Assembly: GCA_037447655.1 (NCBI GenBank) | Contig: JBBHKE010002008.1 | Coordinates: 205,194-269,193 of the forward strand | Reading direction: 5' to 3' | Source of the DNA: Zygnema cylindricum | Taxonomy: Eukaryota > Streptophyta > Zygnematophyceae > Zygnematales > Zygnemataceae | DNA: 64,000 nt | Shown here: one piece after another, positions 12,301 through 24,043 of the stretch | Numbering within the stretch: position 1 is the stretch's first letter | How the letters are laid out: each line of letters begins with the position of its first letter | Position numbers and translations under genes: made by a program | Notes under the pieces: model-generated | What the model was told of the DNA's origin: nothing | The model's database searches: none | What the model saw: only the letters and a program-made list of their open reading frames with translations

Positions 12301-12738
12301 CACATCGCGTCCTATCCCGTCCCGTCCCATCGAATAGCATCCCATCACATCCCATCACATTTTTTCCCATCCTGTCCCGTCGAATGGCATCAAATCCCAT
12401 CATATGATATCTCCTATTGAAAATCAAATTCTAACACATCACATTACATTACATCACATCACATCACAATAAGTTGTCTTAGAAAACATCGCGTTGTATA
12501 TATATATTTCAAACCATATTCTAGCACATTGCACCACATTATAAAGATCGCATCGTCACGTCATGTCGCATCACGTCACAGTCATCGCCTCTCAGAGCAT
12601 CGCATCACATCATATTGAAGTTTATCTCAATAGGACAATTTTGGTTCATTTGCTTTAACTTACCATTTGTTAAATTGACTGATATGTTTTCACTTCTTTT
12701 CATGTAACGCAGTCCATCCGTGGATCAAACAAGATTGA
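395..12738 (+). CDS. CDPK-like Ser/Thr kinase with giant disordered N-terminus and no EF-hands (6 exons)
   Basis: Exons inferred from reading frame and GT-AG sites are 395-5163, 5773-5877, 9494-9740, 10716-10765, 11520-11766 and 12713-12738; phases agree at every junction. The product would be about 1,800 residues. The first ~1,550 are low-complexity and charged, with Ser-Gln repeats, an Arg-Glu run and a His run. The catalytic domain follows: glycine loop LGRGRVGV, VAIK-type lysine in YACKTIS, helix-C Glu in GEVAAL, HRDIKPEN, DFG in VIDFGVA, and FYLAPE. Segments such as LYILLSGAPPFWA and AKELVRRMM are very close to plant CDPKs. Translation stops after HPWIKQD, so the autoinhibitory junction and EF-hands of a CDPK are absent, as in PPCK/PEPRK kinases. 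All catalytic residues are present. Exon 1 as given contains a frameshift near 4726-4730 inside a 24-base repeat. Substrates are unknown. Confidence 0.85.
819..972 (+). repeat. Coding GAGAGG/GAGGGA microsatellite (Arg-Glu repeat)
   Basis: A purine-only hexamer-like repeat inside exon 1 of the kinase encodes alternating Arg-Glu (then Glu-Lys) for roughly 50 residues. The repeat leaves several frames open on both strands, giving spurious Ser-Leu or Gly-Arg reading frames. Length polymorphism is expected in such a tract. Confidence 0.9.
4711..4794 (+). repeat. 24-base tandem repeat containing the kinase frameshift
   Basis: Units lie at 4711-4730 (20 bases), 4731-4754 (24), 4755-4778 (24) and a partial unit from 4779. 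The 24-base units encode ISISNQIP in the frame that continues into the kinase domain, while the short first unit encodes ISISN in the upstream frame. The missing four bases in unit 1 therefore cause the break between the long N-terminal frame and the kinase frame. Confidence 0.85.
5164..5772 (+). other. Kinase intron 1 with TG and CT tracts
   Basis: The intron begins GTGAGT and ends in a CT-rich tract, then CAG. It holds a TG run near 5320-5341 and CT/CCCTCT runs at about 5590-5762. No other gene-like signal is seen. Confidence 0.75.
7275..7923 (+). mobile_element. Harbinger/Tourist-like MITE, 649 bp
   Basis: Perfect 17-base terminal inverted repeats (GGGTGAAGTTCCATTAG) are flanked by TAA at 7272-7274 and 7924-7926. 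Three-base TAA/TTA duplications and GGG-starting ends are typical of PIF/Harbinger-derived MITEs. There is no transposase coding sequence. It sits inside the type-1 element and so is younger than it. Confidence 0.8.
7929..8570 (+). mobile_element. hAT-like MITE, family E copy 1, 642 bp
   Basis: Perfect 17-base terminal repeats (CATAGTTCAAAAGTAGG) are flanked by an exact 8-base duplication, CCCTAAAC, at 7921-7928 and 8571-8578. An 8-base duplication with C/T-A-N-G ends is the hAT hallmark. The duplicated target spans the right end of the Harbinger-like element, so this insertion is the youngest of the three. A sister copy lies at 28239-28917. It is non-coding. Confidence 0.88.
8750..8815 (+). 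other. 5S rRNA-like fragment (possible SINE3 head or 5S pseudogene)
   Basis: The stretch contains AGAGTTAAGGAGCC followed about 30 bases later by CAGATGGGTGACCCC. This resembles the internal promoter region of plant 5S rRNA (AGTTAAG...GGATGGGTGACC) in the same order and at similar spacing. The rest of a 5S gene is not recognisable. A GC-rich inverted repeat follows at about 8862-8903. It could be a 5S pseudogene or a degraded 5S-derived SINE. Confidence 0.35.
9741..11519 (+). other. Kinase introns 3 and 4 (9741-10715, 10766-11519)
   Basis: These AT-rich introns flank the 50-base exon 4 (10716-10765), which encodes the activation-loop end through APE. A lone TACACTGTTTATCG motif near 10412 may be a decayed end of the TACACCG group. 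Nothing else is recognised. Confidence 0.6.
11860..12610 (+). repeat. CATCA/CACAT pentamer satellite in kinase intron 5
   Basis: The final intron (11767-12712, 946 bases) is mostly a degenerate pentamer array of CATCA units with variants CACCA, CGTCA and CATTA. It is densest between 11970 and 12310 and fades after 12480. Exon 6, only 26 bases long, follows it. Confidence 0.92.
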
Positions 12739-14300
12739 TTTCTCTCCCTCCACCCCCCCAGTCCCCGCCAACCCTCGCCCTCCATGGCCCCCCTAACCCA
12801 CAATAAATGTATGCCACTTTATACCCCTTTGGACCCCTTTTGTAAACCTTTTTTGGACCTTTTTTGGAGAAATTTGTGAAAGAAGATAAATTTGCCTTTT
12901 GTTGTCAATAGGTAAAATGAATTTCTTAATTTCCGCTACTTCAACTTTATTAATGGTTTTTGCTTAAATTTCCTAAAACTTTTTTTTTTCTTTTTTCAAA
13001 AAAAAAAAAAAAAAGTTGAAATTTTAAAACATTTTTTTGTTGACTTTTCGACTTTTCGAGTCCATGTTGGTTTAAAAAAAAAAAAAATGGAAAAAAAAAA
13101 TTGAAATAAAATAAAAAAAAAACAATTGAAAAAAAAAATGAGTATTTCGGTGTAAACGGGAAGTCTAATTGATTTTTTTTCCAATGTTTTAGGTTACTAA
13201 AGGTATTTTTCATGCATGTCAATTTTCTATCTCATTAATTGGTAACGGTACTCCGTTTTGTGTGATTCCGTTGACTCACTCATTTTTTTTATTTTTTTTT
13301 TTTTTTTGGGTTTTTTTGGGTTTATTCTCGGGAATTTTTCAGCAAATTAAAAAAAAAAAAAAAAAAGCTTACGCAGAATTTTATTTCGACAAGTCATATC
13401 TTTCGTCACGCGTGAAGAAAAAAAATACATTTTTTTATTTTTTTTCTTCAGTTTGTGACCTTTTTTTTCCCTTTTTTTTGAAAGGTACAAAAAAAAGACG
13501 TGGTATATTTTCCGTGTTTATTTTTTTTAAAAGAATAGAGAGAGAGAGGAGAGGGGAGAGAAACTATGGAGTCGAAGCTAATAGGTAATTATTTTATTTT
13601 ATTTTATTTTATTTTTTCTTTCTTTTTTATATTAAAACTAAGAATTCTAGGGTTCACATTTTTTTCGTATTTTTTTTGTATTTTTTTGGTTTAGAATTTT
13701 ATATCACTAACTAAATTTTCAATCGTATCCCTTTTTTTTTTGTTAGTATTTGAGAAAAAGAAATAGTTTAAATAGAAGGAAAAAAAGTTTTCCGAAGCTC
13801 GATTTCTCCATAGCTCCTCACTCGTGTCCTCTTTTATTGTGGTACAACTGAAAATATATATTGTTTATATGTTAATTTTTTCCTTTTGTTTTTTTTTTTT
13901 TTTGGGTTTTTTATGGTTTTTTTGGGTTTTTTATGGTTTTTGTGGGTTTTTTATGGTTTTTTTGGGTTTCTTTCTTTCATCTGTCCGACACCAATTTTTT
14001 TTCTTGAAGTTGTCTTTAACGCATTACAGTTGTTTTTTAATGCTCATTTTTTGATTTTAACGCATAATTTTTGTTTTTTACCACATAAAATTTTGTTTTT
14101 AACGCATAATTTTTGTTTTTACTGCATAGTTTTTGTTTTTGAACATGTAATCTTTGTTTATGACGCGTATTATTTGTTTTCTAATGGGGTACGAATAGGA
14201 TATATGGAAACTAAATCGAAATCCGTCGAAAATTTTATATGTGACGGGACATCCGGAAAATTGCATTCAAAAAGAAAATGTGGTCCCTATTTCCCCCTGG
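12739..14300. other. Gap between kinase and PPPDE gene, poly-T rich
   Basis: Downstream of the kinase stop, CAATAAATG near 12800 may be a polyadenylation signal. The rest is dominated by long A and T runs (12980-13140, 13280-13370, 13880-13970). No gene is supported. Confidence 0.55.
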
Positions 14301-14312
14301 AAAACCGCCGAT

Positions 14313-14760
14313 ATTTCTGATACCTCCCTCCTCGACCTCATCCCTTTCCTCGAATGTTAGTTTTTTTCTTTTTTTTCTCTCTCTCTCTCTATCTCTCCTT
14401 CCTCCCCACCATCCTTCTTTTTCGGGCTTTTTTTGGCCCCCTTTTTTTTTTTTTGGCTTTGTTTTTGCATTTTTTGGCTCCAATAATTCTCTCAAAAACT
14501 ACGTTTCTTTCCTTGAATGGCAGTTATTATCTCTTTTTCTCTCTCTCTCCTTCCTCTCCTCTTTTTTCCCTTTGTTTTTTTTGGCTTTTTTGTTACTGTT
14601 TGCGTTTTATTGTCACCCCTTTTTCTCTTTTTTTCTGCCAATATCTCCAATACTTCTCTCCTCGCCCTCATTCCTTTCCTCGAACACAATTCTCTCTCTC
14701 TCTCCTTTTACAACCATTTTTGTCTTCTTCCTCACCCTCGTCTTCTTCCTCTCCTTCTTC
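14313..14760. repeat. Three imperfect ~165-base tandem units, CT-rich
   Basis: Units begin near 14340, 14500 and 14665. Each has CCTTTCCT(C/T)GAA, a CTCTCT run and a T-rich segment. A conserved ~47-base piece ending in CCCTTTCCTCGAA occurs at 14313-14359 and, with changes, at 14638-14686. I cannot tell whether it was ever coding. Confidence 0.5.
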
Positions 14761-15300
14761 CACACTACCCTCTCCCTCCCCAACTAAAGTCTCTCCCTCT
14801 CCATCCAAACTCTCTTCCTCTTCATCTTCCTCTCCCTCTGAACTCTCTCCCTCCTCCATCGAGAACTCTCCTTCGTCGTCACTCTCTTCTTCCTCCTCAC
14901 TCTCTCCTTCTTCATCCGAACTTTCTCCTCCCCCCTCCGAACTCTCTTCTTCTCCCTCCTCATCACTCTCTCCCTCTCCCTCGTCGTCCGAATAAATAGT
15001 TATCTCTACTCCTCCCTCCACCACTCCCAAAATGACTACGGAAGGATCGACTTCTCCTCCCTCCTTTGTAAAAATCCGTACCGTAATGAAGGAATTTGCA
15101 GAGGAGGGAGAGGAGGGAGAGGAGGACAAGGAGGCGGATGACGAGGAGGAGGTAGAGGAGGAGAAGGTCGGGGGAGCGGAGGAGGAGGAGGGGAAGGGGG
15201 TCGAGGAGGAGGACAAGGTGGGGAAGGAGGGAGAGGGAGTGGAGGAGGGAGGGAGAGAGTTTCCCAGAAGAAGTTTTGTCTTTTCTTCCGAAGGAGCCAC
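14668..15300 (-). CDS. Doubtful acidic Ser/Glu-rich open frame, possible 3' exon
   Basis: An open - strand frame of about 210 codons has a Ser/Pro-rich half, a non-repetitive middle (EVDPSVVILGVVEGGVEI) and a Glu/Asp/Ser-rich half. It lies 3' of the last recognised PPPDE exon on the same strand and could be its C-terminal exon. GAG/CTC simple repeats also leave the opposite strand open (15032-15334), so this may be chance. No clear splice acceptor was found. Confidence 0.25.
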   Translation of the reverse strand: MAPSEEKTKLLLGNSLPPSSTPSPSFPTLSSSSTPFPSSSSAPPTFSSSTSSSSSASLSSSPSSPSSANSFITVRIFTKEGGEVDPSVVILGVVEGGVEITIYSDDEGEGESDEEGEEESSEGGGESSDEEGESEEEEESDDEGEFSMEEGESSEGEEDEEEESLDGEGETLVGEGEGSVEEGEEEDEGEEEDKNGCKRRERENCVRGKE

Positions 15301-15559
15301 GAGTTTCCGGAAACCGAGTAGAAAAGTTTCTTGAAAAAGTCGGAGCTAAAAGTTTTGAAAAAATTGAAATTTTTGAATTCGGACAGAAGCGGAGAGAAAA
15401 CAAAAAAAACAAAAAAAAAAACCGGAACAGAAAAAGACAAAAACAAAAAAACAAACGAGGGCAGGGAGGTGAGAGGAGGAAGCGGGAAGGGGAGGAAAAG
15501 GATGACCTTTTAGAGGGTTAGAATATAAGGAGGGGAAGAGGGATAGGGAGGTGGAAGGG

Positions 15560-17714
<2,155 letters not shown>

Positions 17715-17980
17715 GGAAGGGGGCAGGGGGGGGGAGGGAGAGGGGGAGGGGGAAGGGGGGGGGAGGGAGAAGGGGGGAAGGGGAGGGGGAGGGGAGGGGA
17801 GTGGAGGGGAATGTTGGAGAAAGAGGGAAAGAGAGAGATAATGAAATGGATAGAGAAAGGGGAGGGACAGGGGGGAGAGGAAGGAAAAATATGAGGAAAA
17901 GAGGGAGAGAGGGATTGAAAAGAGTGAAAGGAGGGAGATAGAGAATTTAATACCGGAGAGGAGAGAGGGAGAGAGGGAGA

Positions 17981-18057
<77 letters not shown>

Positions 18058-18210
18058 GAGAGAGAAAAAGCGGAGAGAGAGAGAAAGAGGGGGGAGAGAG
18101 AGAAGAGAAAGAAGGGAGAGAGAAAAAATGAAAAAAAAAAGTGATTAGAGAGAGAGAGACAAAAAAAATAGGGGTAGAGAGAGAGAGAAAGAGTGAGAAT
18201 CACGATTTCA

Positions 18211-18911
18211 TTTTCCTCCGTTTCCTCATTTTTTCTATTTTTTTGTTTTATCTCCTTTTTTTTTTTCCTTTTTTTTTCCAACTTTTTTAGGGTTTTTTTT
18301 CCTCCCTATATAGTACAAAAATTTGATGTATTCATTATTTCTTCCGGCGTGTAATTTCTTTCCGGCTTCGTCATCACCGTACGCCTTTTTGTCTTTTTCG
18401 AAACCATTCGGCAACAAATTCGAAGTGTACGGTAAGTGCTTTCCGTACGGAGGACTGAAAATTCGTCTCCCAAAAATAATGATTAAACCGTGGCAATTTT
18501 TTTTGAAAATAACCAAACAAAAAAAAAAAAATGCTGACTTTGACCGACCGTTGTCGGTTCTGTCGGTTGCGGGCAGCCAAAAATGTTTTTTGGATTTCCG
18601 ACAAAAAGGACAAACTGACAGACAGTTCGAGAAATCGGGCAAATAAAATGTGTCCACGTGGCGGCCATTTAGTGGATCGAATGCACTGTGACGTGGGTTT
18701 TGACTTTTTGTGATCAGGTTTAGGGTTTATGTAATGGTCGTACGATTGACTGTACATACTAAATAAATACTGTAGCATTTAAAAAATAATTATAACATAT
18801 ATTTAAATAAATAGCCATTTTAAAAACATAATAACATATAATTAATAATTCGAATGGCTCGGTTACATGCCAGCATGTCCGATTGTCTGGTGCATCTTGA
18901 GTTCTTGACCG
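18211..18911. other. Non-coding stretch upstream of the PPPDE gene
   Basis: AT-rich sequence with T and A runs and many GTACGG words. It probably includes the PPPDE promoter, but no specific element can be named. Confidence 0.4.
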
Positions 18912-19136
18912 TACACTCTATATCGCTATTAGTGTGGATATTTTTCTATATATATGCACTTTTTTTCCGTACACAAATGTCGGATTTTGGATGCGACGGT
19001 CGTTATTGAAAGGCAAGATTTTTTTGTCCTATTGGCAGTCTCCGACCGATAATCCGACAAAAGTGTACGGATAGAAAATGTTTTGAGTGGCAAAAAAGTT
19101 AAAAACATATCAGCACCAATAGGGAGACACGGTGTA
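18912..19136. mobile_element. TACACCG-group element, type 2, 225 bp
   Basis: The ends read TACACTCTATATCGCTATTA and the inverse of GGAGACACGGTGTA. The interior shares TCCGTACACAAATGTCGGATTT and the inverse GTGTACGGA with the copies at 25238, 25602 and 26947. It is flanked by TA and non-coding. Confidence 0.75.
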
Positions 19137-19141
19137 CTTTG

Positions 19142-19326
19142 TTAGGGTTTAAGTGAATTTATAAAGTTGTTTTACATGAAACGTGGCAAACGTGTAGCCA
19201 CTCATGTGGGAATCGGACCAATAATTGCATAGACAATCACGTTTGCCACGTGTTACTTAAATGTTGCAAATAGACAAAAATGAAAAATCAAAAATTTAGT
19301 CCTCCATGTAAAGTTGTAAACCCTAA
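19142..19326. repeat. Palindromic MITE-like repeat, 185 bp
   Basis: The outer arms TTAGGGTTTA / TAAACCCTAA enclose a perfect 14-base inverted pair, ACGTGGCAAACGTG at 19181-19194 and its complement at 19238-19251. No convincing target duplication is visible. The inner arm contains a CACGT core, also a plant bZIP/bHLH-like word. Confidence 0.55.
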
Positions 19327-19746
19327 TAACGAAAGCAAAACTCAGTAAAGGTAAAAATTACATTGAAGAAACTTGCCCTAGAGAGTAAAACAGTAAATCG
19401 TATGATTTCAAGGCAGACCGTACGCAAACAAAGCGAACTAATTGTACGATGTGTACGATCTACCCTAAAAACGAGGCTAAGGGTACGTCCCCATGAATTA
19501 AAGTATCGACTTTATCCTGTCGTTTTCACCCAAAACGCAGTTTCGTACGAGAAAAACATTAGCCGTACAATAGAATCATTTCTTTAAAAGTACAACAAAC
19601 GTCAAGTCGATACTTTGAATGTACTTCATGTTTGTCGTCAAGTTCACGAATTTTGGCGTTTTCCTTTTTTCGACCCCGGGGCAAGAGAATACAACCTGTC
19701 AAAAAACTTCATCAAAAATCATCTCGCGACCTGATTTCAGGGAAAG

Positions 19747-20367
19747 TACACCGCGAATCGTAATTAGAGTAAATTACTCTAATTCGGTCGCTCGAAATTT
19801 CGACTCTATCACATCAAATAGAGTAATCGATTCTAACTTTTTCTTATTCTAATTTAGGTGAGGTTTAATTAGCGTAAAAAATTCTAATATAGGTTATTTT
19901 TAAATAGTGTGGAGTACGGACGACGTCTGACCGTGCAAAATTGTACTTTTAAAAGTAAAAAGGTACAAATAATGAATTAATATAATCGCGCTCGCACGTG
20001 AAATCGCACTAACCAAAAAAATCAATCACACCGAAAAAAAGCCGTTCGCATAACTGTCGTCCGTCGACAGCATCGTCGTCAGTGTGAACATTAACTGACA
20101 TTCAATTCGATAAATATTACTAGCGTCATAATGACGTCAATACTATACCGGACTGACACATTTTGTACATCTACGTAATTTAGTGTTCATAATTATCGCC
20201 CACATAATTATCGCCGACATAACCCAATATAGAATAACTAAATAAATTAGAGTAAACTTCATAGTTGAAAAAGCTCTATCACGTAAATTAGCGTCAATTA
20301 CTCTAATTGTTTTTTTTGGTTTTTTTACTCTATTTTTTTCATTACTCTAATTACGATTCGCGGTGTA
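19747..20367. mobile_element. TACACCG-group element, type 3, copy 1, 621 bp
   Basis: The ends are TACACCGCGAATCGTAATTA and its complement. It is nearly identical to 30455-31048 apart from a ~27-base insertion near 20125 (or deletion in the other copy). Subterminal ACTCTAATT motifs repeat at both ends. It is non-coding. Confidence 0.85.
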
Positions 20368-22038
20368 CTGCCCAAACAACGAATGAAAAACGGGTCCACG
20401 CACGCGCTACACGAGTGGTAGAATTTTAGGACGGGGGAGAGCACTCGTTGTTTTTCTCCCTGCCCGTCACGTGCATGTACGGAAAAGACGAGCATGTACG
20501 AAAAAAAATCTGCAAGGGCCTCCGGACCTCCACTTTCATTCATGGGTCCTTTGCACAATTTTGCGTCGTCGTCGCTTCTCCCCTCTCCCTCTCACACTAT
20601 CACTTTTATCTCTCATTTTTTAGAATGAGGCACGACGTTACTGGTATTAAATGAAAGATATTTTAAAATTATTCTTTTGACTACCATTATGTATATATTT
20701 TATGGCAAGTCGATTGAGAAAAGTTGGAAAAACGAAATCGGACAGCCATGGCAAAAAGTTCTTGAATTTTGTGACGTCGACGTTGTCACAAGTGAGCATG
20801 GCGTCACAATGTCACAAAACCCTAAACATCTGCCATGTCACAAAATTACTTAAATCTATACGTCTACAACTGTCGCTGTTTTTGTTGGCGTCACCGATTG
20901 TCGTAAGTTTCGTAGTCGTCGTCAATCGTCACAAGTTGTACCTACGTCTACAACTGTCACATTTCAAAGTTCAATTTCATTTTCGCACATAGGGACGCTT
21001 TTCAAAGTACACCGTGAATCGTTATTAGCATATAGAAATTATTAGTGTGAATAAAGAATTAGTGTCATTAATGCTTATTTGTGTATCAACCACATCGTCA
21101 AAAAAATGTTTAATTGTAATTTCTCCTTAACGCTGATTTAGGTATACAGAATCCGCCGTCATGACATATACGTTAAAACAGGTAGAAGTACAAAATCTGA
21201 CAATCCGTACCACGTATTGTCCTTCTCAGTCTAATGAATCCGTCATTCTAATTTGGGTTTGCGGATAAACAATCATTACGTCGTTCATAAATGTACACTA
21301 AAATAGGTACGAGTAAAAACCGTCGAAACGTACGGGTTTATGTCCTTTCACTCACTGGTATTCATAACTGTGATAAGGATTTTTTTCACACGCGTGAATA
21401 TTATTACAGTAAAAGAGGTGTGAGTACAACATATGACAAACCGTACACTATGACGTGGTGCAGTCGATTCCATGCTTCGGGTTGTAAAGCGCAGTTACCT
21501 TTCAACGCTACGTGACCGTATAGCTTTAGTAAGTTTATCCAGTTCAGTTTAGTATCGTGTAGGAACGAAACTATAACGACAGGTATTCCGTGTATTCGTT
21601 TCGTTTCATTTAACTTATATTGAACTATGTGATTGATTTTCATTTTCCTTGTCCTTTGCGTGGATATCGAGCGTTGTATGACGTTAAATATGGACCATTA
21701 ACTTTAATAAGGTGGCCGTTGGGTTGCTTTATTAGAATCCATACATTGTATTATAGGCACTTAATTCTAATACGGATGCGTTTAGTCCCATCAAACGTAG
21801 AACGAACCTCTTATTAGTGTCATTGTTAATTGTAATTGAAGGTCAAACGTAGAACGAACCACATTTAGGATACATGCTAATTCTAATTGGAGGTAATACG
21901 CCGACGAAAGCTGATCATCCGCAGTCGGAAGAATATCATTCGTTGTTGCCAAAAACACGTGGCATTTTTAATATCCACATGTTTTTAAAGTTGGCCATAG
22001 ATCGTAAATGATGTTGGAAAAAACTGTTTGTCATTTTT

Positions 22039-22152
22039 ACAACGCCCGCATTTTATCCTATCAAACTCCATTCCTCTCCTGTCTTCCTAGCCGTTTGTAC
22101 GACGCTCACATTTCATCCTAACAAACTCCATTCCTCTCTTGTCTTCGTCGCC
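22039..22152. repeat. Two ~57-base tandem units
   Basis: Units at 22039-22098 and 22099-22152 share CATT(T/C)ATCCTA, CAAACTCCATTCCTCTC and TGTCTTC. They lie just upstream of the exon-like fragment. Confidence 0.75.
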
Positions 22153-22233
22153 GGAGCAAATTCTCTCTATAAGGCGGTCCCTCTCGAATTCAGTGCCACC
22201 GGGTTTTTTTAGGGTTGATTCTCGCCGCGAGAG

Positions 22234-22815
22234 GCGGGGAAGGAAAGTCGTAAGGAGAGTCTCACTAAACGGGTGGAGTCTCACTTGGAGGATTTTCAGG
22301 TAGATGTGAAAATAATGTGGATGAAAAACGTCAATGAGTTTTTTTGTAATCTTCATCCCCTTTTTTATCTTTTTATCCTATTTCGGTTTTTTTCGGTGTC
22401 AAGTTGTACGGAAAATAATAAATTTTTTAAGGTAAGCTTTCATTGAATGGGCAGAGTTTCACTTTAAGAGTATTTATAGGTATTGAGGATAAATGGGAAA
22501 AGAAAATGGTAATGAAATTTGGGAATGAAAATTGGGAATGAAAATTGGGAATGAAAATTGGGATAAAAGGGGATGAAAAAGGAGAAAAAAAAATGGAAAT
22601 TGAAAAATAGGAATAAAAGTGGGAATGTTGTTTATAATTTTCCTCCCTTCCGTTTTATACCATTTCAATATTTTTTGCCACTTAACACAAAAAAACAAAG
22701 ATTCACTCTTTTAACTTTTTTCATTTTTTGTCTTATGTAGAACTTTATGAAGCAGTCCAATGGTGTGATTGCGGAGCAGTTGGGCCTCTGCTTACCTTCA
22801 ATTAGGGAGGAGTAA
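22234..22815 (+). pseudogene. Exon-like gene fragment inside the large element
   Basis: Segment 22234-22299 reads in one frame to ESHLEDFQ and ends CAG/GTAGAT. Segment 22741-22815 follows TTATGTAG and reads NFMKQSNGVIAEQLGLCLPS..., stopping at TAA 22813. Joined in phase they give about 46 residues that look like a normal protein C-terminus. A weak copy of the first segment with its donor lies at about 22436-22486. I do not recognise the protein. Its position inside nested transposon ends suggests a captured host fragment; a small real gene is the alternative. Confidence 0.35.
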
Positions 22816-22834
22816 TTTTTTATTTTTTTACGAG

Positions 22835-22995
22835 AGAGAGAGGGGGGAGGAGTGGGAGGAGAGACGAGAAAAGAGGGGTAGAGCGAGAGCGAAAGACAAA
22901 AAAAAAAGAAAGAGAGTGAGAACGAGAGAGAGAGTGAGAGAGAAGAGAAGAGAGAGAGTTGGATAGAGAGAGAGCGAGAGAGAGTCGAGAGAGGT
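22835..22995. repeat. GA-rich tract
   Basis: Purine-rich GA/GGA repeats follow the exon-like fragment. They show no coding features of their own. Confidence 0.8.
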
Positions 22996-23817
22996 GTTCA
23001 CGGTCATCATTTTTGTACCATTTTTTTTCCTCAATTGTTTTGGCGTTTTTTTTTTTTAATTAGGGTCTCGGGTTTTTTAGTGTACGGATAGGACAGTTTT
23101 TTCGTATACAATTTTTTTTTTGGTGTACATTTTTTTTTGGGGGTTAGAAAAGACGAGACCGTTTATGAAACAGTTTTTTGAGGAAAAGGCCAAAAATGAG
23201 GTGACATGTGTTTCTCAGCTTTTTGTAGTATAGTTTTGAGAAGTTTTAGGTTTTTGAGAAAAATAGAAGCATAAATAGAAACCGAGGGAACTTTTTGCAC
23301 AATTTTGTTTTCTGGATTAAAGAAAGCAAACATCTATTGTTAATAAATATAAACATTTTGTAATATGCCCGACTTTCAATTTGTGGAAACAAGACAGTCA
23401 ACATGACACCATTTTGAGCGAAGGAGGCATGGGCTGCAACAAGTTTTAAAGATATATTATAATTTCATATTGTGGTTTTTTTTATAAATCTAAGTTTGGG
23501 AATGGTAGTTTAGTTATAGAGTAAAAATTGTATTGATACTTGTGGCAGCTCAATGTAGACAGTTTATGAAGCGGAGTAGCACTTAACTTTATAAGGCAAA
23601 CCAGATTTTATATGTGTGTATTATTTTATATAGGATAATACAATTTCGGTTTTTTTTATGCTTACATGTTTTGTATTTTGTATAACGTGGAATATGATGT
23701 ATTTGTAAGTATTCATGTGTGTTTAACTTTAAATGTAGTTAAGGTGGTTTATGGAAGTGGAGTACGCGTGTGGTATGAATTAGTCCAATTTGCTGCCTTG
23801 TACATGATAAAAAAGTC

Positions 23818-24043
23818 AGCGACGAGTATGCTTCGTAGGTGGTTAGTCATCTAGCGACGAATTTCCCTCGTTTGTTTTCGTAGCACCAGTTCCTCAGAGT
23901 TCAACGGTTGCTAATTCATCGACGAGCTTGCCTCGTCACTATCTCTCGACAAAGGAGAGAAACATTATTACTTTTTGCGGTCAATGTAACGATGAGTCTG
24001 TCTCATAGCGTGGCCCCACAGCGGCGAGGTTAGCTCGTCGCTG
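23818..24043. repeat. Five dispersed ~22-base CGACGAG palindromes
   Basis: Units near 23818, 23852, 23917, 23987 and 24020 follow the pattern GCGACGAG-N5-CTCGTCGC with changes; the clearest is ATCGACGAGCTTGCCTCGTC at 23917. Spacing is 33-70 bases. They could form hairpins or be protein-binding sites of the host transposon. Confidence 0.6.

Noticed and set aside
11862-12420. His-Ile-Thr rich frames
   Set aside because: They are translations of the CATCA pentamer satellite in a kinase intron.
15032-15334. Acidic + strand frame starting MTTEGSTSPP
   Set aside because: It lies opposite the equally open - strand frame in GAG/CTC repeats; no splice or homology support favours it.
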